Source: Acholoe squamosa (taxonomy: Eukaryota; Annelida; Polychaeta; Phyllodocida; Polynoidae). From it: a DNA stretch of 64,000 bases. A model generated the notes under the pieces. The model did no database searches. It saw nothing but the letters and a program-made list of their open reading frames with translations, and was not told where the DNA came from. The DNA lies in the NCBI GenBank assembly GCA_949317995.1, contig OX439044.1:18748641-18812640 (forward strand), written 5' to 3'. The position numbers were made by a program, and so were the translations under genes. Below are positions 47,609 through 57,500 of the stretch, one piece after another. Position 1 is the first letter of the stretch. Each line of letters starts with the position of its first letter.

Positions 47609-50230
47609 ATGGGGAGACTGAGAGTTGCACCCATACTGCTAACTATGCTGTTATTATATACTATAGAACCACTTACTGCAGGTTATACACCTGTGGTGAG
47701 ACAAAACATAGGAGTAGTATTCAAACCTAGCCCTCAACCATTGGTCAATGGACATACAACCACAACACTGTTGTTAGCTATCCCCTACAAGATACCTCGG
47801 GCACCCGTTACCCAAGGATCCATAAGGGATAGAATACTCCATTTGACCACTCCTACTCTACAAGATCATACCTCTGGTCAAATAATCCAACAAGCCAGAG
47901 AGCTTGACACCTTGCTGGAAATTGCAGACAAGGAGATAAATGAAACATTAGCCTCCATCAAATTGTTCCTATCCAACCCCATAAACACATTGGACAAGGC
48001 CAAAAGAGAGGCCATACTGGGTTTTCTAGCACCCCTGTTTCGCGGTGTGCTAGGTCTAGCCACAGTAGAAGATGTAAACCAAGTAATGGGACAGCTCAAG
48101 AACCTAGATGAAATACTAAGAAAATTTGCTAAACAAGATCAGGAAGCGGCTAGTCTCATTGAAAAGATCACAGACAGACAAGATAAGTTTGTTAAAGCAT
48201 ACATCCAAGATAAGAAGGTACTGGACAGCACAATCAACACCATAGGTGACACCGTCAACCTTTGGGCCTCTAACCTGTCCAGGTCACTTGACTCATATTC
48301 AAGGCACGAGAAAACTCAAAGGGCAAAAATGCAAGTATTAAATGATGCATTAATCATCATAGCAGCAAGAATGAATACAGTTCAATCACTGCAAAGGACA
48401 AATGCAGCCCTGAGGATGCTATCATCAGGAATCCTAACCCCTGATATAGTACCACCCTCAGACCTTGCTAGATACTTAATTGACAACAAACTTAGGATTA
48501 CACACCCTGGAGCACAAGTCGCAATTAATGACTTAGATTTCTATTATTCACAGAAGCTGACCTCATACACTTACTCAGCTCACCATATATATATTCATCT
48601 GGACATTATAATTCAATCTACCACCTCGACCTTCAAACTGTACCAAATGATTACATCACCCATGCCTATAGACACACAGGAGACCCCCACCAGAGGAGTC
48701 ACCAAGTTGCAAACCACAACTGAGTTTCTAGCAGTATCTTACGACGAATCATTATTCATCGAATTGGACTCAGCAGATATGCAGGCATGTGAAGGTACTA
48801 CAGTAAAGGTATGCAGAGATGTAAATGGTAGAATCTATAAACACAGGCCTACATGCCCTGTAGCCATTTTTACTAACCAGGCTCAACAGATTAAGGAACA
48901 TTGCAAGTTTACAGTTTCACCACTGCAAGCACCTACCACCCATGCTATTTCCATTTCTGAAGATGAGTATCTGGTCACTACTAATGAACCCCATTACTTT
49001 ATCAACTGCCATGGTAAAACGTCTGAAACTCGAAAAGCCCAGTCCTACTCAATCATAGGTGTACCCTGTGGGTGCACAATCAGTGTAGGAGAATTTTCTC
49101 TTCCAAACACAAGGTTGCCCTGTAACTCAACCTTATCATTTCATTACATTCTCAAGACAATTAATCTACCATTCATGGCAGCACTTAACCAAATTTCTGA
49201 AACCAAACCAGATGAAAGAGAGAATCTTCCAAATTTCCCAGTAGTAAACCATTTTTTTAGAACCTTAGACAAACTACAGGAAAATCCAATCATGGATGAT
49301 ATTACTCAACTAAATCTAGAGCCCTTTGCCAAAACATTATTAAAAGATGCCTCCAACCTTGATAAGGCAATGGAAACACGCTACGTAGAATCGCACCTAT
49401 GTCGAGTTACAGAGCATCCAATCTTCCAAAGCTTAGGACTCATCCTAGGGATATCAGCTCACATTTTTATAGTATACATACTACTCAAACTGTACAGACT
49501 AGGAGGGACTGTAGCCTACCTGCCTACAGCCAAAGCATTTAGACTAGTCACTGAGCTGCCCCTACACAAATTGCTCCCAGATAAGAATCCTACCAAATTA
49601 ACCCCTACAGAGGAAACCCACACCCCTTTCCTCACAATTCAGGAAACTCACACCCTGATAATTGTTATATTATTCACCCTGACCATCTACTCAGCCTACA
49701 GAATAATGAAGTACCTTAAGAAATTTGCACAGACACACTGTGGCAAGAAAAATGTGGCCAAGCGCACAAATCCCACAATATATTTTAAAATATATTGTGG
49801 AGACTCAAACTTCGCGCTACCCTTGAGGCCAATACCACATGAATTTGATGAGATTAAATCAGCAGCTGCCCCAACCTATAAGGATATAGTGGTTAAAACC
49901 TTCCCACTACCTAAGGCTATATTTACCTGGAATGGACCAGCAGTTATAACAACACAGAGAGGAGAATTTGCTTATCACCTCCCTCAGGTGATACACCTAC
50001 CTTGGCGCACTAGGTTCAGTACCATACCAGCCCTTAAAAACAAAGGACTGTACTACTCCATGCTTCTCCAGAATGATTGTGGCACCAGCCCGGTGACCAT
50101 GACAGCACTGGAAAATACAACAGATATAATTATTGACGAACAACAGGAGGAGACCGCAAGGTCAAACATGCAGACTATTGCTAATTTTCTAAACCACCAG
50201 CCCTCCCCGGTGACTGTGGAAACAGCCTAG
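47609..50230 (+). CDS. env: Env (baculovirus-F / errantivirus-type fusion glycoprotein)
   Basis: 873 codons. It would be a membrane fusion glycoprotein. The start is the ATG in a perfect Kozak context (CACCATGG). Residues 1-25 are a hydrophobic signal peptide. At about 130-155, LDKAKREAILGFLAPLFRGV has the basic residues followed by a Gly/Leu-rich fusion-peptide-like segment that marks baculovirus F and errantivirus Env proteins (Baculo_F family). Long heptad-like helices follow (160-290). Cysteines cluster at about 395-510, as in an ectodomain. Hydrophobic membrane segments lie at about 606-628 (LGLILGISAHIFIVYILLKL) and 681-700 (IIVILFTLTIYSAYRI), with a cytoplasmic tail of about 170 residues. 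The family call rests on the cleavage/fusion region and layout. The frame is open throughout. Confidence 0.8.
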   Translation: MGRLRVAPILLTMLLLYTIEPLTAGYTPVVRQNIGVVFKPSPQPLVNGHTTTTLLLAIPYKIPRAPVTQGSIRDRILHLTTPTLQDHTSGQIIQQARELDTLLEIADKEINETLASIKLFLSNPINTLDKAKREAILGFLAPLFRGVLGLATVEDVNQVMGQLKNLDEILRKFAKQDQEAASLIEKITDRQDKFVKAYIQDKKVLDSTINTIGDTVNLWASNLSRSLDSYSRHEKTQRAKMQVLNDALIIIAARMNTVQSLQRTNAALRMLSSGILTPDIVPPSDLARYLIDNKLRITHPGAQVAINDLDFYYSQKLTSYTYSAHHIYIHLDIIIQSTTSTFKLYQMITSPMPIDTQETPTRGVTKLQTTTEFLAVSYDESLFIELDSADMQACEGTTVKVCRDVNGRIYKHRPTCPVAIFTNQAQQIKEHCKFTVSPLQAPTTHAISISEDEYLVTTNEPHYFINCHGKTSETRKAQSYSIIGVPCGCTISVGEFSLPNTRLPCNSTLSFHYILKTINLPFMAALNQISETKPDERENLPNFPVVNHFFRTLDKLQENPIMDDITQLNLEPFAKTLLKDASNLDKAMETRYVESHLCRVTEHPIFQSLGLILGISAHIFIVYILLKLYRLGGTVAYLPTAKAFRLVTELPLHKLLPDKNPTKLTPTEETHTPFLTIQETHTLIIVILFTLTIYSAYRIMKYLKKFAQTHCGKKNVAKRTNPTIYFKIYCGDSNFALPLRPIPHEFDEIKSAAAPTYKDIVVKTFPLPKAIFTWNGPAVITTQRGEFAYHLPQVIHLPWRTRFSTIPALKNKGLYYSMLLQNDCGTSPVTMTALENTTDIIIDEQQEETARSNMQTIANFLNHQPSPVTVETA
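49773..49800. repeat. Perfect 28-bp palindrome inside env
   Basis: CCACAATATATTTT is followed at once by its exact reverse complement, giving a perfect inverted repeat with no loop, within the part of env that encodes the cytoplasmic tail. Confidence 0.85.
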
Positions 50231-50379
50231 ACTGCCCACAGCCTAGACTGCCCCCAGTCCACCACCAGGAGACAACATATCAGAGACAGTATTCAGAACT
50301 TTTCGGACAATTTGCCGGCCCTGAAAAGGGCCTTTGGGATGGCGGGTTTTTACACCCTAGGTTTCAGTCAGTCGGGATT

Positions 50380-50853
50380 CTACCACAGAGCCTCGGGTTC
50401 AACATCGACGGGAGAGTGGGAGTCCGATCCATACATGTGGCCGTGGTCATGATCCCACTCAACGAGTCGGGCCTCCATCGATCCCAGTCCGTACTCAGCT
50501 GCCATAGATGGGTCTCCGGATGCCGCAAGATCAATGAAGGAGACTGCCAACAAATAATCCCACAACACTCGCTCCCTCGGCCCGAAGTTAGAGTCCATGG
50601 GCCAGAACCCTATATTACTCAAGGCCCTGGCCAAAAGGGCCACAGTGGCCCCCCGACGTGAGGCTGAACCCAAAAAGTAGTGGCAGGAGTACATGTCAAC
50701 CAGCACATCACCATGCTCACTGATCTCTCTGAAATTTTTCACTATATAGCCATAGTGTATGGTCTGGTTGGCCTCCACCAGGGCCCTAGCCGGACTCCCC
50801 ACCACCATCACCTGGGAGACAGGCAATTCAAGGATAGCTTGAAAGTGAGCCAT
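50380..50853 (-). CDS. Antisense ORF downstream of env, unknown product
   Basis: 157 codons from the first ATG (50853) on the strand opposite to gag-pol-env, in a region with no sense gene, so it is not a shadow of one. It begins MAHFQAILELPVSQVMVVGS and contains HYGYIVKNFREISEHGDVLV and RERVLWDYLLAVSFIDLAAS. The amino-acid mix looks like a folded globular protein: mixed alpha/beta, few low-complexity runs, an Asp/His-rich C-terminus. The frame is open 29 codons further upstream without an ATG. I recognise no family. Possibilities are an accessory protein of the element, a captured host fragment read in this direction, or a chance frame in a GC-richer patch. Antisense genes are known in some retroviruses and plant LTR elements. 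Confidence 0.4.
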   Translation of the reverse strand: MAHFQAILELPVSQVMVVGSPARALVEANQTIHYGYIVKNFREISEHGDVLVDMYSCHYFLGSASRRGATVALLARALSNIGFWPMDSNFGPRERVLWDYLLAVSFIDLAASGDPSMAAEYGLGSMEARLVEWDHDHGHMYGSDSHSPVDVEPEALW

Positions 50854-51650
50854 GATGTTGCAGCAGAGGTTTCCAGTGAGGAACTGATACTCCAATACCA
50901 GCCACCCACTCCTTAAATGGACACACACACACACCCCCACCCTGAACTGTCCACTGACACCAAGCTAGGCACTGCCACAGACACATGCCAGAATCTGGCA
51001 CCTAACACCTCAAGTGCCACCACTGCATGAGCACATCAGGGAGGAGACTCACATCTCATTCCTGACACACCTCCACTGTCAATGAAATTATCAAAGTATT
51101 AGAAAAAAATTTAGAAAATATACACAGCCACTTGTTGATGTATAATATGAAAATCTATGGTATTCTCACAGAATCGATGATTAATGCGCGCATATACGCG
51201 CAAAATTGCGAAATTGCAAATTGTAAATTGTACAAATCTAACATTAATATACATGAATGCAGGTAGATAACTAAGACAGTTCTTGTACCCACTAGCACTT
51301 GTATACTATACCAAGGTTTACTTAAGGTAACACACTTTAGGTATCCAAGAAAATTGTTGGAAAAATGAATGAAAAAAAAAAAAAAATTTTGTTGAGAAAA
51401 ATTGTTGACATGAAAAATGTTTACTTAAGATACTCACCAAATAATCTCTTTCAGGGACACATACTCAAAAAGGCTAGGGAAAAGTCAATTATAAGCAGCG
51501 GCCCACTGCCGAAATTGCCAATTAATACACCCATATAGCAAAATCACAGAGTAACTCAGAGACAAACGAGCCTATTGTACATGAAGTACTTTGTTTTTCC
51601 GGTCCTCGGAAAAATTTGTCTCAAATCCCAAAAATTGTACAGTGTAAACT

Positions 51651-51900
51651 AGATTGTACATTTGTACCCAATTTACACACTAAAATTGTATGTTTGCACA
51701 CCAGATTGTACGTTTGTACCCAATTTGCACACTAAAATTGTATGTTTGCACACCAGATTGTACGTTGTACCCAATTTGCACACTAAAATTGTATGTTTGC
51801 ACACTAGATTGTACGCTTGTACACAATTTGCACACTAAAATGTATGTTGCACGTCATACTGTACGTTTGTATCCAATTTATACACTAAATCAGATTTTTA
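51651..51900 (+). repeat. AT-rich tandem array 1 (about 52-bp unit)
   Basis: About five imperfect copies of a unit running ACTAAAATTGTATGTTTGCA, CACCAGATTGTACGTTTGTA, CCCAATTTGCAC. Open frames across it only reflect the repeat. Confidence 0.85.
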
Positions 51901-51929
51901 CAAAATCAATATTTTCATGTGTAACCAAA

Positions 51930-52195
51930 CTGTACGCAAAATTATATATGTGCATACAAAAAAATTATCAATTAAACGCAAAATTGTATATTTGCATACT
52001 AAAAATTATCAATTGAACGCAAAATTGTATATTGGCATACTAAAATTGTGAATTGAACGCGAAATTGTATATTTGCATACTAAAATTGCCAAATGAACGC
52101 GAAATTATATATTTGCACACTAAAATTGCCAAATGAACGCGAAAATTATATATTTGCATACTAAAATTGTCAATTGAACGCAATTACACTCAAAA
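51930..52195 (+). repeat. AT-rich tandem array 2 (about 41-bp unit)
   Basis: About six imperfect copies of AAAATTGTATATTTGCATAC, TAAAATTGTCAATTGAACGC. Three copies contain ATTTGCAT (51990, 52071, 52152), the complement of the POU-factor octamer ATGCAAAT. Confidence 0.85.
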
Positions 52196-52557
52196 TTGTA
52201 AATTTGCACACTAAATTGTCATTTATGTTCAATTTGCACGCTAAATTGAACATTAAATGCCAAAATTGCACGCTATTTGCCAAATTGTATGTTGCACATA
52301 AAAATGGAAAATTGTACCCAAAATTGATGATACATAAGCAAATACACCCATGTATGGTAAGATATAGAATTACGGAAATGTACTTATACCCAGGAGAAAA
52401 TTGTATATATACTGACAAAGCTCTACCACAAAAATTGCATCTGAAGCACTCCCCATCACTTCAAATCCTCTTACAAACAGTATATAACTCCAAATAAGGT
52501 AAAAATATATATATTGTACATTCCCTCGGCGAAATGACGGAGTTTCGCCTTCTCTCG

Positions 52558-52570
52558 GGGGAGAGGGAGT
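52558..52570 (+). other. Polypurine tract candidate
   Basis: GGGGGAGAGGGAG is the strongest purine run in the 3' region and has the form of the plus-strand primer site of an LTR element. If it is the real one, the 3' LTR starts at about 52571 and is about 1.3 kb long. Confidence 0.5.
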
Positions 52571-53892
52571 ATTCTATCATATACCATTTTATTATTCCAT
52601 AAATTCTAACATATTATTGTATTAATCAAAGAATATCTAAGAAATTAATACATAGGTTGGTTCTAAGAGCTATAAGAGCGCTCAAACTTTGTATAAGAGT
52701 GTTCATGCCCCACTGCACACCAGCCAAGTCAGTTAGACAGAGTTTATGACATCAAAGGGTCCGACCTAATGGTTCACTGCACAATATAATAAAACTGAGG
52801 GTCTCAGTGTGCGACCTCATGGTTCAGTGCACAAACTAATAAGTTGTAAGTGAATGCAACCGGCCGTCATGAGTGTCTGAGCACTCTAATAACTGAACAA
52901 TGGGTTACATAAGCACGATGCCATAACCGTCCGGTCGCTCTAGCGTCGCTCCTGAGCAACCTAGGTCAAATATCAAAGCATTTCTGGAAAGCCCATAATT
53001 AGACGGTCAAAATGAGCCTAAGATCAAGGCGGAAGTCCTATTATTAAGGAAGTTACGCTGTGGAGACTGATTCAACCTCCGAGTGCACTACAGACAAACT
53101 GGCGCAAGTTACGCACCTATCAAGCAGGCATTATAAACTTGGCATATTCAACTCTGCGCATGCGCAAAATGGCGGTTATAACGGCGTAAACTTCCGAGAT
53201 ATAGGGTTTGAAGTCACAGAACCGACCAAGACAATGGGGGACGCAGCGGCGTCCATGGGGGTCCTTTGTGCACCCAGTGACACATGAAAGCCTCCCCTCA
53301 AACAATTGCAGAGTTAGGCAGATGCCACTGGCCCCAGTCAGTCTGAGGTGCAATGCCAAGATTTGCTACAAATAGCCTGGCTGCACCTCCTAGAAATCAG
53401 AACACCAAGAACCGCTCCAGAGGTAACATCTCCAGTCATCTCCTGCTACCTGCTATACCACTGCACTATGGTGAAACTATGCTAGACAGGCATTGGTTTC
53501 CATCATTAGTGGCCAGAGGGTATCTTCCTCAAGACATCCACCAGAGGGTAAAGTTATTCATTATTACATTATTCCTCTAAGCAGCAGGTCAGGAGCTAGG
53601 TGTGGGAACCCACCTAGAACTATGCTGGACACTGTATTATTATTACCTCACAGGTGGAGTGGAACAGAACATTATACTTTATAAACTACTGTATGTTTAC
53701 TGTATGTACAAATTACCTACATACTAACTACTGTATGATTGATATTTCTTACATGTTGCCTAAAGCTGAATAAACCAGTGATAACTGGAAATAACACTAT
53801 TTATGAGAGCTTGATGTATTTACACTATATACCACTAGTCATATGATATTTCTCATATGACAACTTGATCATGCACAATTACTAGTATGACA
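52571..53892 (+). repeat. 3' terminal region/LTR of the Ty3/gypsy element
   Basis: The last 352 bp (53541-53892) equal the 5' copy and contain CTTTATAAAC (about 53676) and AATAAA (53769-53774), consistent with a TATA box, a short R and a short U5. The upstream part would be U3. It has TATAAGAG words (about 52670 and 52692), a diverged duplicated segment around CGACCT(A/C)ATGGTTCA(C/G)TGCAC (about 52760-52850), and a promoter-like cluster near 53155. Whether all of it belongs to the LTR is uncertain. Confidence 0.6.
53155..53175 (+). promoter_or_regulatory. NRF1-like and YY1-like motif cluster
   Basis: TGCGCATGCGCA (53155-53166) is the perfect palindromic NRF1 site. It runs directly into CAAAATGGCGG (53165-53175), which fits the YY1 consensus. 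Such a pair is typical of TATA-less, broadly active animal promoters. It lies in the presumed U3 of the retroelement. Confidence 0.45.
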
Positions 53893-54094
53893 CAAGTATG
53901 TATACCAGCAGTTGGAGACTGTACTATTACATATCCCACATAATCTTCACGAAATCCAAAATGGGTATTCAAGACTATATTTGGCGTAAATCTTGAGAAA
54001 TTTATAGGTATAAGTCAAAATTAAAATCCATTGGGAGCTTGCACCATAATGGAAGTTTTCATGAGTGAAGGTTGGCTCTAAATTGACTACGTAT
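53893..54094. other. Unassigned DNA downstream of the Ty3/gypsy element
   Basis: No feature seen, and no copy of the sequence flanking the 5' end. Confidence 0.4.
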
Positions 54095-54191
54095 TAGATA
54101 TATCATGGGTTAACAGGGTTACTTGAATATATACCCAGCGTGAAACGCCGGGTATATATTCACGTAACCCTGTTAACCCATGATATATCTA
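54095..54191. repeat. Hairpin with 46-bp arms
   Basis: The arms 54095-54140 and 54146-54191 pair with only two mismatches across 46 bp around the five-base loop TGAAA. The sequence includes ATCATGGGTTAACAGGGTTA on the left arm. Confidence 0.85.
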
Positions 54192-54193
54192 AC

Positions 54194-54310
54194 TTAAACT
54201 ATGGTCCAAGTTTGTCACACCTTGTGTATATGAGAGCCATTTCTATACACCAGGTTACGTGATATATTCCAATTGAGTTTCTTTTGTTCCAAGGTGTGAC
54301 CATAGTTTAA
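54194..54310. repeat. Second inverted repeat adjoining the 46-bp hairpin
   Basis: TTAAACTATGGT with TCACACCTTG (54194-54224) is answered by AAGGTGTGACCATAGTTTAA (54291-54310). The left arm has about ten extra bases. Together with the preceding hairpin it forms a compact palindromic cluster, possibly one small foldback element. Confidence 0.65.
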
Positions 54311-55469
54311 TTTTGTTTATAGCAAATGGAAATTTCCGGATGCTCATACAGCAAAAATATCGTAACTATAAGACTGGAAACATTTTATACATACTCAATA
54401 ATATGGTTACCACTGGGTTATTCATTTGAATTGCATTCGGTGGCCTTTAAATTCAAACAGAATAGCTTTTGAAATGAAAATTCCTTCAATAATTCTTAAA
54501 TCATAACTTGATTAGATAACCATTCTTCCATTTTCAGGCCGATACAACTTGATGAATATTTAGTTCAGGGGTAAAACATTTCATATCTGACATCTCCAAT
54601 ATAAAGAGGATATCTCCATCTTTTAGTGGAACTTTTGTCTAGTATTTATTTAATTAGTGATATGCGAATTCGATAAAAGCACTAATAGACTAATAGACTA
54701 GGGAAACCATTCAGAAATTCCATCACCTAGAGGCAATAGTCTGGAAAGTCCTTGAAGTGGACTAGTTTTTTTATTCCCTTCATTTTGAGGTATAACCAGA
54801 ACAGGAATGTTGAATATTGCGTGTTTTCTGATATTTCTCAAAACCAGCTGGCAGCCATTTTGTTTTTGGCATTTTGACCCAGAAGCGGCCATTTTTTAGC
54901 TTGGCTACTAGGACTTACTTGTTCAGCATACCCAAATTAGCCAGAATAGTGCTGTTGCCGACTTGTACCCAAAAGTGCCTCAAGGAAGATTTAGAGCTGT
55001 ATTTGATGGAATTTTCCCTTGTCTATAAGGACCACTAATTATGCAGCGTTGTCTTAGAAGCTAGTGGGGCTTTGCCACATACAAGGTCACAGAATTTCAG
55101 TCAACAGTCCCATCAATTTGAAATTTAAAATGTGAAAACCCAGTACAATGATCTCTCCATAGAAACATCAAAGATGTCACATGACACAGACTCAGAGGCC
55201 CCTAGTGGCTAGTTTTGTTACTACTGAAAACCATTCTTTTGCCTTAATTTCTTACATTCTCACATTTCCACCGAGGCCCCTCCATGGGAAACAGTCTAGA
55301 TTTGAATAGGGAATTACCTGAAACAAATAACAAAGTTAGTGAAATTAGCTCTGTCAATCATGTCACTAATACTATTCAAACAGTCATTTTCAACATACAG
55401 CATTTAGATGTGGCCTCACTCTTTTATTTCGCCTCAACCTACCTTCCATGATCCCCTTCAATGTGAGAA
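54311..55469. other. Unassigned DNA
   Basis: No gene or repeat that I can support. Confidence 0.4.
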
Positions 55470-57500
55470 AGGTCTGACAGAAGGCCTTACATGCACTGTG
55501 TCTCCAGGAATAGATTAAGTGGACTTTTGTATATAGAGCAGATAAACAGGGACTCTGTTATCACAGGATAAGATGCCTTTCCTGCCTGTGGTAGGCTCTC
55601 AGCTGAGACCCCTTTCATGTCAGTCTCCCTCTGAAGATAGCAAAGAACATACAGGATAGGGCAGAGGTGTCGAGTTCTCATCCTGTTTTCAACACAAAGG
55701 ATACCATCTTTAGGTAGGCTAACTATATGAGAGCAAATCCTTATTGCCTATAGAGTATGATCCACTCAATAGAAGACGTGGATGCATTGATTAATAGTAT
55801 TTTTGAGGGGAAAAATGTAAGACGCCTCATGGAAATATTTCCATTAACAATAAACCATAAAGATATAGACACCAGCTTGTGGAGGGATATGCTCATAACC
55901 ATAGAAAATGCATTCAGACTTGGTTCACTAAGCTTATAATATACCACCTCAAAGATGCTGTATCATGAGCCTTTAGATCACCCTCATGTTTTAGGTTGAT
56001 GAGCAACTCATCAGTAACCCAGGGCTATTACTTGACTAGTAGAGCTATTGTAACTGTGCCCGAGCTGACTGGAACTTTTATGAAGTACTAACAATCTATT
56101 TCAACTATCTACATTAATGCTAGATTAGATTATAGACTTTTGTATATAATAAGGGAATTCCTTTTGCCATCAGTACTCTCATAAATTTCCAACAATCTAT
56201 TTCAACCATCTCAAATAACGTTAGATTAGATAAAGGACTTCTGAATACAACAATAAGAATTCCTTTCACCATTAGTAATCTCATAAATTCCCAACAATAT
56301 ATCATTCAACATAGGAATACTTTGATTGTGACCACCAATTCATCTGGCTAACTCCATGGTTGTGGAGGAATCCAAGACCTTTCATACGGCATGCCATACC
56401 AACCCAACTGCCGCCCATCAGTGAATGCAATATGAGACTACCAATAAATCCAAGCCAATACCACGTACTGTGTGTGTATTATGGAATCATCATCAGAATA
56501 TGAAGTATTTATAGGCAGGTGCCATGGTTGTTTGCCTGAGGGTTGAAGGTGAATGTATTGTCCACATAGGCAGCATCAATATCTTATAAATCCTGCTTCT
56601 CCACATTCCCCACACTCTCTATGCCCACAGTGCCATGGCTTCAAATAATGCACTACAATTTGTTGGAAGCGATAGGTCAACCTAAATGATGTGTGCTATA
56701 GCAAAAAGAAAATACCACTGGAATTTATCAGTCTTGATGATAAATATTTCCGGTAGGTTAAGAATCCTTTATATACAGGAAATATTGGTCTGGGTTATTT
56801 GCATTGCTGTGTGTACGAATATCCAATGGTTAAGCAACTTGTGTTAGGTGAAGTTTCTCCTTGTAGGGAATTGGTATTGCTTTACCCCCTGATTTATCTC
56901 ATCCAGGATATATGGGAAATCAACCTGGAGTGAAGCATTAGAGCCAATTAGATGTTAGAGGGGCAGGAGGGAAAGAAAATTGGTATAGCCGCTTACGGCA
57001 CTTATCTTTAAATATACCGTCTCCAGTATTATACATTTGGTATATCTGTCCTAAGTTGAAGGAAATTGTTGCATACCTTAAACAAGGTATTAATTGATAT
57101 TGGGAGTACAAAGAGGAGCCTCTCTGGTATACAACTTCCTCATTTCTTCACTGAACCCATGGTTTAAGGCAGATTTCTGGGTACAGGTTTTGGATACTTT
57201 CATCCATCACGGGAGCAGCATCCATACAATTGGGTCATCGTCCATAAAAACTCTCCTGATAGGCGTTATAGTCCCTCGTAGACATGGGGGCTCTGACACA
57301 GGCCCTAGTGTTCGCCCAAGCATGGTCTTCTCATGGTGATCAATAAGGGTAGGTAGATGACAGTCTGCCCTTTCTTAACCAGCCATTGCAACCTTTGAGG
57401 AGAATCGCCTCTAGTCTATTTTAGATCATGAATGGTGAGGCCGGCTGATGTGTTGATGAGCGTGTCAGGTCAGTAGAGATGAACTAGGAGTAAGCCTTAA
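55470..57500 (+). repeat. Duplicated block Q', right copy
   Basis: Diverged counterpart of 35260-38460 in the same orientation, shorter overall. It lacks the Harbinger-like MITE of the left copy. No coding region is recognised; the 55757-55939 frame has no motif. Confidence 0.7.

Larger units (their letters stand above)
50231..52557 (+). other. Long 3' non-coding region of the Ty3/gypsy element
   Basis: About 2.3 kb between env and the polypurine tract. The first 700 bp are GC-richer and contain an antisense open frame. The rest is very AT-rich with two tandem arrays. A stretch at about 51170-51240 is rich in GCGCA and AAATTG words. Confidence 0.6.
38910..53892 (+). mobile_element. Envelope-bearing Ty3/gypsy retroelement (Metaviridae-like), near-whole fossil
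   Basis: About 15 kb. In order it holds a terminal repeat (38910-39261), a primer-binding-site candidate, a leader with a 20-bp tandem array, gag (40295-41932), pol (41956-46787: protease, reverse transcriptase, RNase H, integrase), env (47609-50230), a long 3' non-coding region with an antisense ORF and two AT-rich arrays, a polypurine tract (52558-52570) and the 3' terminal repeat ending at 53892. The 352-bp terminal segments read identical throughout, which means a very young insertion. It looks almost whole, with about one break, in pol. Pol domain order (RT, RNase H, then integrase) places it in Ty3/gypsy. The env type points to errantivirus-like kin. It sits inside the region of duplicated blocks. 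Confidence 0.9.
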
